Part shown: positions 1-7,678 of the stretch, piece by piece | Layout: each line of letters opens with the position of its first letter | Numbering within the stretch: position 1 is the stretch's first letter | Assembly: GCA_045587185.1 (NCBI GenBank) | Contig: JAZNBS010000023.1 | Span: 1 to 29,435, forward strand | Origin: UMGS172 sp045587185 | GTDB lineage: Bacteria > Bacillota > Clostridia > Oscillospirales > Acutalibacteraceae | Length of the DNA stretch: 29,435 nt | Reading direction: 5' to 3' | The notes under the pieces: generated by a model | The model's input: the letters and a program-made list of their open reading frames with translations, nothing else | Told to the model about the DNA's origin: nothing | Databases searched by the model: none | Made by a program: the position numbers and the translations under genes

Positions 1-160
1 ACCTTTTCAAAGCTTTGTCGCTTTTCTCAGAAATTACACTTGCGTGTTCTTCCTTTATTACTTTGAGTTTTCTCAAAAAAATTTTAGGGTCCTAAATGTT
101 CATATCGTTGTTTAATTTTCAAGGTCCGCCGCGCTCCCCCCCTTTTGAGGGCGCCCGATT
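1..160 (-). other. rRNA operon leader (16S presumed beyond left edge)
   Basis: Read on the minus strand this stretch contains GACCTTGAAAATTAAACAA, the boxA-adjacent motif typical of Bacillota rRNA leaders and spacers, and an AAAGCTTTGAAAAGGT segment of the kind found just ahead of rRNA genes. It lies directly downstream of a strong promoter at 161-189. No mature rRNA sequence is recognisable before the edge, so 16S as the first gene is inferred. Confidence 0.7.
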
Positions 161-189
161 ATATTAACACAACACTTCCTGTTTGTCAA
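161..189 (-). promoter_or_regulatory. Sigma-A promoter of the left rRNA operon
   Basis: On the minus strand the -35 box is TTGACA (184-189) and the -10 box TAATAT (161-166), with a 17-base spacer. The near-consensus boxes and the rRNA-type leader immediately downstream fit a growth-rate-controlled rRNA promoter. It diverges from metA. Positions 190-371 are AT-rich, with no gene or riboswitch that I can see. Confidence 0.75.
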
Positions 190-371
190 CACTTTTTTTC
201 AAGTTTTTTGACATTTTTTTAATATTTTGAATTGTGTTTCGCATTGGTGGAAAATGTGCTTAGATTGTGGACAAGAAGCCGATTGATTTATAAAATTTTC
301 GCATATTTACACGATTTTGTCTTTAACAACTGCAGAACCTTCTCGTTAGAATAATATTTAATTCTTGCATT

Positions 372-400
372 TTGCTCTTCACTTTGTTAATATATATAGT
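372..400 (+). promoter_or_regulatory. Putative metA promoter
   Basis: TTGCTC (372-377) and TATAGT (395-400) are separated by 17 bases, about 30 bases ahead of the metA start. The -35 box is only a partial match, so this is a candidate. No S-box (SAM riboswitch) fold is visible in the short leader. Confidence 0.45.
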
Positions 401-431
401 AAGTTTAACGATTTTGTTTTAGGAGTAGCTT

Positions 432-1346
432 ATGCCTATTAAAATACCTAACGAACTTCCAGCCTACAAAACTCTTGAAAATGAGAATGTTTTTATGATG
501 ACCGAGGAGAGGGCTATTCATCAGGACATCCGTCCTTTGAAAATTGCCATTGTCAACATTATGCCGACCAAGATTGAGACCGAAACGCAGTTGTTAAGAC
601 TGCTTGGAAACTCTCCACTACAGGTTGAGGTTGAACTTATCCAAATGGCAAGCCACGTTTCCAAAAACACCTCTGCCGAGCATCTTTTGAAGTTCTACAA
701 AACTTTTGAGGACATAAAAAGCGACCGTTTTGACGGTCTTATCATTACGGGTGCGCCTGTTGAACTTATGCCGTTTGAAGAGGTTACATATTGGGACGAA
801 CTTTGCACCATTATGGACTGGGCCAAGACCAACGTTTACTCAACACTTTACATCTGTTGGGGTTCACAGGCAGGTCTTTATCACAAATACGGCATCGACA
901 AGCGTGAATTACCTAAGAAACTCAGCGGTATATACTGGCATGAGCGTCTTGATTTCCGTCATCCTTTGACACGCGGTTTTGATGATTTCTTTCTCGCACC
1001 CCATTCAAGATACACCGAGTCGGTGACCGAAGATATTCGCAAAAACCCTGAATTGATGATTCTTGCCGAATCTGAAGATGCGGGTCCGTTCATCATTGCC
1101 GACCGAGACTGCCGAAACATCTTCATTTCCGGTCACGCGGAGTATAGCCGTCACACTTTGATGAAAGAATATGAGCGTGATGTTAAAAAAGGCATCGACC
1201 CCGCAATTCCCTGCAACTATTTTCCTAATGACAATCCCGATAAAGAGCCTGTTTTCCGTTGGCGTTCCCACGCAAATATGCTGTTTGCCAACTGGCTAAA
1301 TCATATTGTCTATCTCCACACTCCGTACGATTTGTCTGAGTTGTAA
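432..1346 (+). CDS. metA: Homoserine O-acetyltransferase (MetA/HTS family)
   Basis: The enzyme acylates the hydroxyl of homoserine, the first committed step of methionine synthesis, in the cytosol. The 304-residue length is typical of the family. The nucleophile is Cys142 in CWGSQAG; His235 and Glu237 sit in SGHAEYSR, and Arg249 follows. Residue 111 is Glu (GAPVELM). In this family Glu111 is known to favour acetyl-CoA, while Gly111, as in E. coli, favours succinyl-CoA, so the acetyl form is inferred despite the common 'succinyltransferase' label. The ATG follows AGGAG (421-425) by six bases. It is the only intact plus-strand gene in the window, stands alone, and ends at a hairpin shared with the convergent PqqD-like gene. 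Confidence 0.95.
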   Translation: MPIKIPNELPAYKTLENENVFMMTEERAIHQDIRPLKIAIVNIMPTKIETETQLLRLLGNSPLQVEVELIQMASHVSKNTSAEHLLKFYKTFEDIKSDRFDGLIITGAPVELMPFEEVTYWDELCTIMDWAKTNVYSTLYICWGSQAGLYHKYGIDKRELPKKLSGIYWHERLDFRHPLTRGFDDFFLAPHSRYTESVTEDIRKNPELMILAESEDAGPFIIADRDCRNIFISGHAEYSRHTLMKEYERDVKKGIDPAIPCNYFPNDNPDKEPVFRWRSHANMLFANWLNHIVYLHTPYDLSEL

Positions 1347-1356
1347 TATTAACTGA

Positions 1357-1396
1357 AAACCGCACCCGATTTCACAATCGGGTGCGGTTTTTGTTT
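1357..1396. terminator. Bidirectional terminator, metA / PqqD-like gene
   Basis: A perfect 13-bp stem (AACCGCACCCGAT / ATCGGGTGCGGTT) has an A-run on the left and a T-run on the right. It sits between two convergent genes and can serve both strands. Confidence 0.85.
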
Positions 1397-1779
1397 TACT
1401 TCTTTTTTAACTTTTGCGGTTCGGGAATATAGGTCCACTGAACAAAATGGTAACTGTCAAGAATCTGAAAATATCTTGCCAGACGTTCATACAATGGCTC
1501 GGCATTTTCACCAAAATTTTCTTTGACCTTTTGGCCTATGGCAGTAATGTCCTGCTCGCCGTCCATCAAAGGCCACACGAAACTTCCCATCTCATCCAGA
1601 TGGACAAAACTGACTTTGGGCCTTCTGAACAGTTTTTGTGCGATTCGGTTTGCCCAACCTACATTCTGTATCTCCAAAGTAACCTTGCCCTCTGTCGAGG
1701 TTTTCCAATTAATATCGGGGTGACGTTTCGGTTTTCTGTCAAGATAGTTTGCAGCGATTACTATTTTCTTTTTCTTCAT
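1396..1779 (-). CDS. PqqD-family peptide-binding protein
   Basis: This is a small soluble protein of about 127 residues matching the PqqD/RRE-like fold: the core LDEMGSFVWPLMDGEQDI and a following helical segment with a VKENFGE motif are typical. Characterised PqqD proteins present a precursor peptide to a radical-SAM or other RiPP enzyme. No such enzyme or precursor is nearby; the partner is the upstream OPT oligopeptide transporter, whose stop lies two bases before this ATG. The gene is probably translationally coupled and may bind peptides handled by the transporter (inference). A TTG at 1785 is an alternative start, better spaced from AAGGA but overlapping the transporter stop. Confidence 0.75.
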   Translation of the reverse strand: MKKKKIVIAANYLDRKPKRHPDINWKTSTEGKVTLEIQNVGWANRIAQKLFRRPKVSFVHLDEMGSFVWPLMDGEQDITAIGQKVKENFGENAEPLYERLARYFQILDSYHFVQWTYIPEPQKLKKK

Positions 1780-1781
1780 AA

Positions 1782-3707
1782 TCAATTAGACTTTTTGTCC
1801 TTTTTAAGAACGCCGAACACAACAAAACTCAAGATAATAATGCCGAACATTGCTATTCCGCTGAGATTTGAAGCCCATGCAGGCAAATTGGAAATCAATC
1901 CTGAAAGGTCTACTTTATCACTAATGCCGACAACTGCAAGGATTGCCAACAACAGACCTACAATACCCTCACCTGCAATCATACCTGAACTAAAGAGGAT
2001 ACCGTTGTTGACGGCATTCTTTTTCTTGTCCTCATTCTTAATGCGGTCAACAAACAGACGGATAATACCGCCAACCATAATACAGGCATTGAGTTGAACA
2101 GGCAGATAAACACCGATTGCAAAGGGCAAAACAGGGATTCCGACAAGTTCAACAACAATGGCAATAAACACACCAATGAGGATAAGACCCCAAGGCAGAT
2201 TTCCACCCATAATACCCTCAATGACCATCTTCATCATACCGGCCTGTGGTGCGGGGATTTCTTTTGAACCAAATCCCCAAGCATCATCAAGAAGATAAAG
2301 GGTTGCACCAATGGCCAAAGCCGAAGCAACAACACCAATAATTTCACCAATCTGCTGTTTCTTGGGAGTTGCGCCAAGCAGATAGCCTGTTTTAAGGTCC
2401 TGCGAAGTATCACCAGCGATAGCGGCAACTATACAAATAATGGAACCGATGGCAATAGCGGCCTGCATACCTGTAGCGCCAACTTCACCCGTAAGTTTCA
2501 GGATAAGGGTTGCAATAAGCAGAGTTGCAATGGCCATACCCGAAACGGGGTTGTTACTGCTACCAACGATACCGACCATACGGGACGAAACTGTTGCAAA
2601 AAAGAAACCGAAGATAACAACGATAACAGCGCCGATTAAAGATACCGGCACTGCAGGAACAAGCCATACAGCCAGTGTCAAAACAAGGATAGCAAGAAGA
2701 ACTATCTTCATATTGATGTCCTTTTCAGTACGGAGAGTACCTGAACCGCCGACCGAGAAGCCCTTCATTGCGCCGACAAAGGTCGTGACTATCAAAGGAA
2801 GGTTTTTGATAAGACTGATGATACCGCCTGCGGCCAATGCGCCTGCGCCGATATAACGGGTGTAGGTACTCCAAACACCTGCGGCACCGTCGGACGCGAA
2901 CACTTCACCGATGGTGGCACCGCCTGCAAGACCCTCAGTAAAGAAATTTGCACCAAACAGTACAAACATAGGAATAAGGACACACCAATTAAGCACACCG
3001 CCTGCGAACATATAGGAAGAAATCCTCGGTCCGCAGATGTAACCAACGCTCATAACGGCAGGATACACTTGGGTTCCAATGGCACCGGGATAAAGTCTGG
3101 GTCCCTGATAGGTGACCTCACCGGGGACTATCTTCAATCCATCAATAATGAACTTAAAGGCTGCGGCAAAGCCCATACCTGCAAAAACTGTTGAGGCTTT
3201 GGAACCGCCCTCCTCACCTGCAAGCATAACCTCGGCACAGGCCTGTCCTTCAGGGTAAGGCAAGGTTCCGTGCTCGCGAACGATAAGCGCATTGCGGAGA
3301 GGAATCATAAAAAACACGCCAAGCAAACCGCCCAGAAGTGCGATAACAGTAATAGTAATCATACTGGGTTTTTCAATTCCGGTGGTGGGATCATTTGCCC
3401 AAATGAAAAGTGCAGGCAAGGTGAAAATGGCACCTGCGGCCAAGGATTCGCCTGCCGAACCGATAGTCTGGACAATGTTGGACTCCAAAATAGAATTCTT
3501 TCTCATGATAACACGAATAACACCCATTGCGATAACGGCCGCAGGAATGGATGCTGAAACGGTCATACCAACACGAAGACCAAGATAAGCGTTCGCAGCA
3601 CCGAAAATCACCGCCAACAAAACACCCATAATGATGGAGGTCACGGTCAACTCGGGTGTAACCCTGTCGGCGGCAATATACGGTTTAAAGTTGTTTTGCT
3701 TTTCCAT
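1782..3707 (-). CDS. OPT-family oligopeptide transporter
   Basis: This is a polytopic inner-membrane protein of 641 residues with about 14-16 hydrophobic segments and the family N-terminus (a VTPELTVTSIIMG segment, then AANAYLGLRVGMTVSASIPAA). OPT proteins are secondary transporters of small peptides or metal-chelate complexes, driven by protons in known members; the substrate here cannot be read from sequence. The ATG follows AAGGGG by about seven bases and the gene has its own consensus promoter (3778-3806). The PqqD-like gene is coupled directly downstream. Length and content look complete. Confidence 0.92.
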   Translation of the reverse strand: MEKQNNFKPYIAADRVTPELTVTSIIMGVLLAVIFGAANAYLGLRVGMTVSASIPAAVIAMGVIRVIMRKNSILESNIVQTIGSAGESLAAGAIFTLPALFIWANDPTTGIEKPSMITITVIALLGGLLGVFFMIPLRNALIVREHGTLPYPEGQACAEVMLAGEEGGSKASTVFAGMGFAAAFKFIIDGLKIVPGEVTYQGPRLYPGAIGTQVYPAVMSVGYICGPRISSYMFAGGVLNWCVLIPMFVLFGANFFTEGLAGGATIGEVFASDGAAGVWSTYTRYIGAGALAAGGIISLIKNLPLIVTTFVGAMKGFSVGGSGTLRTEKDINMKIVLLAILVLTLAVWLVPAVPVSLIGAVIVVIFGFFFATVSSRMVGIVGSSNNPVSGMAIATLLIATLILKLTGEVGATGMQAAIAIGSIICIVAAIAGDTSQDLKTGYLLGATPKKQQIGEIIGVVASALAIGATLYLLDDAWGFGSKEIPAPQAGMMKMVIEGIMGGNLPWGLILIGVFIAIVVELVGIPVLPFAIGVYLPVQLNACIMVGGIIRLFVDRIKNEDKKKNAVNNGILFSSGMIAGEGIVGLLLAILAVVGISDKVDLSGLISNLPAWASNLSGIAMFGIIILSFVVFGVLKKDKKSN

Positions 3708-3777
3708 AATATACCCCTTATAATATTTTTGGATGCGATAATTTTAAACATATTACCGCAGTTTATTCCAATTATGG

Positions 3778-3806
3778 AGTATACCACATTTTTTGTATTC
3801 AGTCAA
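3778..3806 (-). promoter_or_regulatory. Sigma-A promoter of the OPT transporter operon
   Basis: The minus strand has TTGACT (3801-3806) and TATACT (3778-3783) with a 17-base spacer, giving a leader of about 65 bases before the transporter start. Confidence 0.75.
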
Positions 3807-3810
3807 GCAA

Positions 3811-3842
3811 TAAAAACACCGACAGAGGATTTCTGCCGGTGA
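3811..3842 (-). terminator. Terminator downstream of the AraC remnant
   Basis: The arms ACCGACAG and CTGCCGGT (one mismatch) flank a short loop. On the minus strand the hairpin is followed by TTTTTATT. It separates the AraC remnant from the OPT promoter. Confidence 0.7.
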
Positions 3843-3858
3843 ACTGCTTCGAGTTAAT

Positions 3859-4320
3859 TTATAAATTTGAATTTTCCTTTTTATACACGAAAGGTGTAAC
3901 ACCGAAATGTTTACGAAAATTTTTGATAAAGTTCGAATTATCTTTAAACCCAACGTCAAATCCTGTCTTTATGACAGAATTCCCGTTTCTAAGCAAACCA
4001 GCAGCCATTGTGAGCCGTTTTTTCCGGATATATTCGCTCGGCTTTAAATCAAGATACTGTTTGAATTTTCTCGTAAATGTGCTCTCACTTACGAATGCTG
4101 CACGTGCAACATCAGCAACTGTTATATCCTCAAAAAAATGCCGATCGATAAACTCAAGTGCAAGACTGATTTCATCAGGTAATATATTTTGAGATTCGTT
4201 TTTGCTGTACGCTCCACTTTTGACCAATTCTAAAGCCCTAAAAATTTTACAGTATTTATCTATTTCAGAAAGTTCTCCCGACAAAAGATTATTGCATGCA
4301 GCAATAATGATTTTGTCGAT
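3859..4320 (-). pseudogene. AraC-family regulator, 5'-truncated remnant
   Basis: The C-terminal two-thirds is a complete AraC/XylS DNA-binding domain with two helix-turn-helix units (ITVADVARAAFVSESTFTRKF, and a VIKTGFDVGFKDNSNFIKNFRK-type segment ending in HFGVTPFVYKK). AraC regulators normally have a ligand-binding N-terminus of 150-200 residues. Here the frame extends only to about 4320-4340 before an in-frame TGA, without an ATG; the only nearby start is a TTG (4282-4284) with no ribosome site. The break coincides with the 5' break of the plus-strand EamA transporter remnant. I read this as a dead regulator left by a deletion. A TTG-started 141-residue HTH protein is possible but unlikely. 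Confidence 0.75.
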
Positions 4321-4807
4321 TCTAATTATAAATTTCGACGGTCAAAAATTATCCTTTAAATGCACCGCCCTTTGCATTACGGTTTTTGTGCTTTCGGGAT
4401 GCCTCAGCATTTTTTCTAAGGAATATGCACTTAGTCCGTCGGCTGTATCAACCATAGACTTTATTATACTGACTTCTTTAGCTAAAATACTCTTGTGTGG
4501 CGGTTATTTATGTTTTCCGTTTGGTAAAACAAAACATCCAGTGCCTGAAAAGTCAAGCACAAGCAAAACCAAATTATTATTATTTGCATTAATATTTTTT
4601 GGCACAGCCCTCATCACAGGAATAGCGTATATGTTGCAGCTTATATGTGCCGTCAAGGTACCTGCCACCGTTCTATACCCGATAATAACAGGAGGCACCG
4701 TTGTCTTTACTGCAATAGCCGCAAGAATTTTCTTTGGAGAAAAGTTTACTGTAAAATGTACAATAGCCGTAGTGCTTTGCGTAATAAGTACTTGTTTATT
4801 TCTATAG
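4310..4807 (+). pseudogene. EamA/DMT-family transporter, 5'-truncated remnant
   Basis: This encodes the C-terminal half of a drug/metabolite-type permease, with five hydrophobic segments (beginning ALCITVFVLSGCL; then IDFIILTSLAKILL; LLLFALIFFGTALITG; VPATVLYPIITGGTVVFTA; KCTIAVVLCVISTCLFL), including the typical AxxxxGE-like ARIFFGEK segment. Intact members have ten segments in two EamA repeats; the first repeat, the start codon and the ribosome site are missing. The frame stays open upstream into sequence antisense to the AraC gene, which I take as chance. The missing 5' end meets that of the divergent AraC remnant, so one deletion explains both. Confidence 0.75.
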
Positions 4808-4808
4808 T

Positions 4809-4844
4809 AAAACTGCCGACAGAGTTGCCTCTGTCGGCAGTTTG
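4809..4844. terminator. Bidirectional terminator, EamA remnant / nadE
   Basis: A perfect stem ACTGCCGACAGAG / CTCTGTCGGCAGT with a TTGC loop is flanked by A-rich and T-rich sequence, between convergent reading frames. Confidence 0.8.
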
Positions 4845-5576
4845 TTATATATTTGGCTTGAAACTTGGCATAAGTTGTAATTTGAAAAGATTCATTTTAT
4901 GCTTGCGGTCGATTATGGCCTTTTTCTCAGGGTCGTCGATAATACCCTCGCGGATATATCGGTCAAGTTCTGCGTAGGTAAACCCAAGGTTATCCTCGTC
5001 GGTCTTACCGCAAAGCCCGTCAATAGGCACCTTGTCCACCAACACATCGGGCAACCCCAATTCACGGCCGATTGCTTTAACCTCCTGTACTGTGAGGTTG
5101 GACATTGGACTGAAATCCCCTGCCGCGTCACCGTAGCGTGTAGAATAACCGACCCAATCCTCGGACAGATTGCAGGTATTTACCACACGTCCGTTAAAAC
5201 ATTGTGAAACAGCATAAACGGTTGCCATTCTGATTCTTGGCGGCAGATTTATCTTGCTCTGATTTGACAGTTCAAACGGGAAACTGTCTGTGAGACCCTC
5301 AACCGCATTCTTAATATTAACAACATAATGCCTTATACCAAGGTGGTTTACAAGCAGTTGGGCCATATCAATATCGTGCTGAACTCCGCAAGGCATCATA
5401 ACACCGATAACACGGTCTTTACCCAATGCCTCAACACACAGTGCGGCGGCCACCGATGAGTCCTTACCCCCCGAAATGCCCAAAACTGCATTGCAGTCGG
5501 GTCCGTTTTCGCGGAAAAACCGCCTTATCCATTCAACACATTCATCTTTTACTTTTTTGGCATTAAAATTATACAT
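4845..5576 (-). CDS. nadE: NAD+ synthase, ammonia-dependent
   Basis: The enzyme adenylates nicotinic acid adenine dinucleotide and amidates it to NAD+, the last step of NAD synthesis. The PP-loop SGGKDSS is at residues 35-41, followed by PPRIRMATVYAV, a CNLSEDWVGYSTRYGD segment equivalent to the family's NKSE...G..TKYGD motif, and DGLCGKTDEDNLG near the C-terminus. At 243 residues it has only the synthetase domain with no fused glutaminase, so ammonia or a separate amidotransferase supplies nitrogen. The ATG has a GAGGG site five to six bases upstream. It follows a nicotinamidase-like hydrolase by nine bases, which suggests an NAD-salvage operon. Confidence 0.93.
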   Translation of the reverse strand: MYNFNAKKVKDECVEWIRRFFRENGPDCNAVLGISGGKDSSVAAALCVEALGKDRVIGVMMPCGVQHDIDMAQLLVNHLGIRHYVVNIKNAVEGLTDSFPFELSNQSKINLPPRIRMATVYAVSQCFNGRVVNTCNLSEDWVGYSTRYGDAAGDFSPMSNLTVQEVKAIGRELGLPDVLVDKVPIDGLCGKTDEDNLGFTYAELDRYIREGIIDDPEKKAIIDRKHKMNLFKLQLMPSFKPNI

Positions 5577-5585
5577 AGTTTTCCC

Positions 5586-6110
5586 TCACTTTACGTCTAT
5601 ATGACACATTTTCATTGTACACAGTGACGCATTATGGCTATTAACCGTAACACCTGCGCAACATTTTGAATCCACCGAAATTTGAGCTTCGGGGAAACTG
5701 GATTTAAGCAATAAAGCGTTTGAAACCACGCATATATCCGTGCAAAGTCCGATAAGTTCAACTGAAAATTCCTCGTTCCCTGCCATTTTCGTTATAATTT
5801 CAGGCAGTTTTACAGAACCGAAAGTTGGCTTTTCAACCGAAGTGAATTTTTTGTTGTTTAAGGCCTGTTGAACATTGTCATCAAGCGTCCAACCGTCGGT
5901 ACCCTTTATGCAGTGAGGTACGGGAAGATTTTTGCCCTCAGATGTTTCCATATAATTGTCAAAATGTGTGTCATAGGTCACAACTATTTCACCGTCAAAA
6001 GAATCTATCTTTTCAACAACATCAGGCACAATTTTAACAGCCTCGGGCGTTCCCAAAGCGCCGTCAACAAAGTCCTTTTGCATATCCACAACTATCAAAA
6101 ACTTCTTCAT
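5586..6110 (-). CDS. Isochorismatase-superfamily cysteine hydrolase, probable nicotinamidase
   Basis: This 174-residue protein has the superfamily triad: Asp9 (VVDMQKDF), Lys94 (VEKPTFGS) and Cys127 (GLCTDICV). Asp47, His49 and His66 (YDTHFDNY, PVPHC) match the metal-binding positions of nicotinamidases. Nicotinamidase deamidates nicotinamide to nicotinate for NAD salvage. The product is inferred from these residues plus the position nine bases upstream of nadE; a different amide substrate is possible. I place the start at the ATG at 6110, which has GAAGGTGAAGGG just upstream. A further in-frame start at 6155 would add 15 residues with no ribosome site. Confidence 0.85.
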   Translation of the reverse strand: MKKFLIVVDMQKDFVDGALGTPEAVKIVPDVVEKIDSFDGEIVVTYDTHFDNYMETSEGKNLPVPHCIKGTDGWTLDDNVQQALNNKKFTSVEKPTFGSVKLPEIITKMAGNEEFSVELIGLCTDICVVSNALLLKSSFPEAQISVDSKCCAGVTVNSHNASLCTMKMCHIDVK

Positions 6111-6178
6111 ACCCTTCACCTTCTGTTGCTTGTTAAATGTATTATACCAAATCAAAAGTGAATTTCAAGTAAAACTAT

Positions 6179-6206
6179 GAAAAAAGGAGGCGGTAAGCCT
6201 CCTTTA
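6179..6206 (-). terminator. Terminator of the spoIIA operon
   Basis: The stem AAAGGAGGC / GCCTCCTTT has a short GGTAA loop and is followed on the minus strand by TTTTTTC. The sigF stop codon is at the base of the stem. Confidence 0.85.
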
Positions 6207-6857
6207 CGCCAACATCTGTCGCATTTTTGATAGAATAACCCTTTCTCTGCGTGAAACCTGTACCTGAGTCATTCCAAGCAGCGATGCCGTTTCGGTCTGG
6301 GTTTTTGATTTGTAATACCTTAAAATTATCAGTTCACGGTCGTTGTCGGGTAGGGTTGCCAAAACCTCTTTCAGCGAAATATGCTCAAGTAACTTTTCGT
6401 TTTCTCCCTCGACCGCAATATCATATTCGCTGATTCCGTCCTCGTTTTCCACGGTCAGTGACATCGTGGGTTGTGCGGCGCACAAGGCCTCTGAAACGCC
6501 TTCAGGAGTCACTTTAAGACTGTCGGCAATTTCGTTCACGGTAGGTTCCCTGCCCAGAACTTTTGAAAGCCGTTCGTTTTCACGCACGACCTTTAAGGAT
6601 AACTCCTTTAAAGTTCTGCCGACCTTAACACTACCGCCGTCGCGGAACATCCGCTTTATCTCACCCAAGATAACGGGCACAGCATATGTTGAAAACATCA
6701 ATCCCCGTGACTCATCAAAACCTTCGGTTGCTTTGATAAGCCCCATACACCCTGCCTGAAAAAGGTCATCATATTCGATACCTCTGCCCTTAAACTTTCC
6801 ACAGCACGAATGCACCAAGCCTAAATTCTTAGCAATAAATTCATTTCTTTCTGTCAT
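6204..6857 (-). CDS. sigF: Sporulation sigma factor SigF (SpoIIAC)
   Basis: SigF directs early forespore transcription. The 217-residue protein shows the core-binding and -10 recognition segment YDDLFQAGCMGLIKATEGFD and FSTYAVPVILGEIKRMFRD, a region-3 segment with LGREPTVNEIADSL, and a region-4 helix-turn-helix TQTETASLLGMTQVQVSRRE. The start overlaps the spoIIAB stop by 17 bases, as expected for coupled synthesis with its anti-sigma factor. It is the last gene of spoIIAA-spoIIAB-sigF. Control of activity by SpoIIAB is known for the family; all three genes look intact, so the organism is probably spore-forming or recently was. Confidence 0.95.
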   Translation of the reverse strand: MTERNEFIAKNLGLVHSCCGKFKGRGIEYDDLFQAGCMGLIKATEGFDESRGLMFSTYAVPVILGEIKRMFRDGGSVKVGRTLKELSLKVVRENERLSKVLGREPTVNEIADSLKVTPEGVSEALCAAQPTMSLTVENEDGISEYDIAVEGENEKLLEHISLKEVLATLPDNDRELIILRYYKSKTQTETASLLGMTQVQVSRRERVILSKMRQMLA

Positions 6858-7275
6858 ATTTTGCGCTTATCTTCTTCTGCATTGTTATGGTGGTTCCCTT
6901 GCCCACCGCTGAACGCACCGTGAGTTTATCGGTAAAACTTTCCATAACCGCAAACCCAAGACCTGCGCGTTCTTCTCCACCGGTGGTGAAAAGCGGTTCC
7001 TTTGCCTTTTTTATGTCGGCAATTCCGCAACCACGGTCACGAATTCTTACTTTGACCGTTTCACCGTCGGCGCTGACCGTTATGTAGATAAGCCCGATTG
7101 TTTCTTTATATGCGTGTACAATGCAGTTGGTAACCGCCTCTGATACTGCGGTTTTTATGTCATTTAATTCGTCCAGTGTTGGGTCAAGCCGTGCAACAAA
7201 GGCTCCGACTGCCACACGTGCAAAACTTTCATTCTGTGACCTTGACGGAATTACAATCTTTACTTCGTCTTTCAT
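6841..7275 (-). CDS. spoIIAB: Anti-sigma F factor / serine kinase SpoIIAB
   Basis: This GHKL-fold protein binds and silences SigF and phosphorylates SpoIIAA. Visible features are the N box VSEAVTNCIVHAY (Asn50), G1 DRGCGI, the TTGGEERAGLGFAVME lid/G2 region, and Arg20 in NESFARV, the position known in B. subtilis to contact SigF. The ATG at 7275 has AGGAG seven bases upstream and gives 144 residues. A longer frame to 7314 lacks a site and would run into spoIIAA. The gap to spoIIAA is ten bases. Confidence 0.95.
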   Translation of the reverse strand: MKDEVKIVIPSRSQNESFARVAVGAFVARLDPTLDELNDIKTAVSEAVTNCIVHAYKETIGLIYITVSADGETVKVRIRDRGCGIADIKKAKEPLFTTGGEERAGLGFAVMESFTDKLTVRSAVGKGTTITMQKKISAKYDRKK

Positions 7276-7285
7276 ATTTTCACTC

Positions 7286-7594
7286 CTATTTATCCATTTT
7301 TGCCAATCGGTCAAGCCCTGCCAGTTTCATAACCTTGCCTATATGTGGCGATGTGTTGGTGACGTGAAGTTCGGCTCCCAAGGGTTTCAGCACCTTATAC
7401 CGCCCCATAACAAGACCAATCCCCGAACTGTCCATAAAACTCACATCCCTGAAATCCAACACAAGCATCGTGGGGATATTTTTTTCAACCGCCGCATCAA
7501 TCTCGTTTCGCATAACACTTGCAGTATGGTGGTCTATCTCCCCGTCAAGATAAGCGGTGACAACCTCACCGCTGACCGTAATTTTTACTGACAT
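7286..7594 (-). CDS. spoIIAA: Anti-anti-sigma factor SpoIIAA
   Basis: A single STAS domain of 102 residues. The segment DFRDVSFMDSSGIGLVMGRY holds the phosphorylated serine (Ser57 here, equivalent to Ser58 of B. subtilis). Unphosphorylated SpoIIAA displaces SigF from SpoIIAB. GGAGGAG lies just upstream of the ATG. A terminator-like hairpin (7611-7642) ends only about six bases before that ribosome site, so the promoter must lie within or upstream of the hairpin. I could not find a convincing sigma-H promoter. Confidence 0.95.
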   Translation of the reverse strand: MSVKITVSGEVVTAYLDGEIDHHTASVMRNEIDAAVEKNIPTMLVLDFRDVSFMDSSGIGLVMGRYKVLKPLGAELHVTNTSPHIGKVMKLAGLDRLAKMDK

Positions 7595-7610
7595 ATAACT
7601 CCTCCAAGCA

Positions 7611-7642
7611 TAAAAAATCCGCTATCTATTATGATAGCGGAT
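7611..7642 (-). terminator. folC terminator, or spoIIA leader hairpin
   Basis: A perfect 10-bp stem ATCCGCTATC / GATAGCGGAT is followed on the minus strand by TTTTTTA. It stands between the folC stop and the spoIIAA ribosome site. Confidence 0.8.
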
Positions 7643-7678
7643 GGTTTTTGAAAAATTTGTCACAGTCTGTGCAATTAT

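Noticed and set aside
190..431. SAM riboswitch (S-box) or T-box ahead of metA
   Set aside because: No conserved core motifs, and the promoter candidate leaves a leader of only about 25 bases.
1414..2097. Plus-strand reading frame over the PqqD/OPT genes
   Set aside because: Antisense to two well-supported genes, no ribosome site, low-complexity product.
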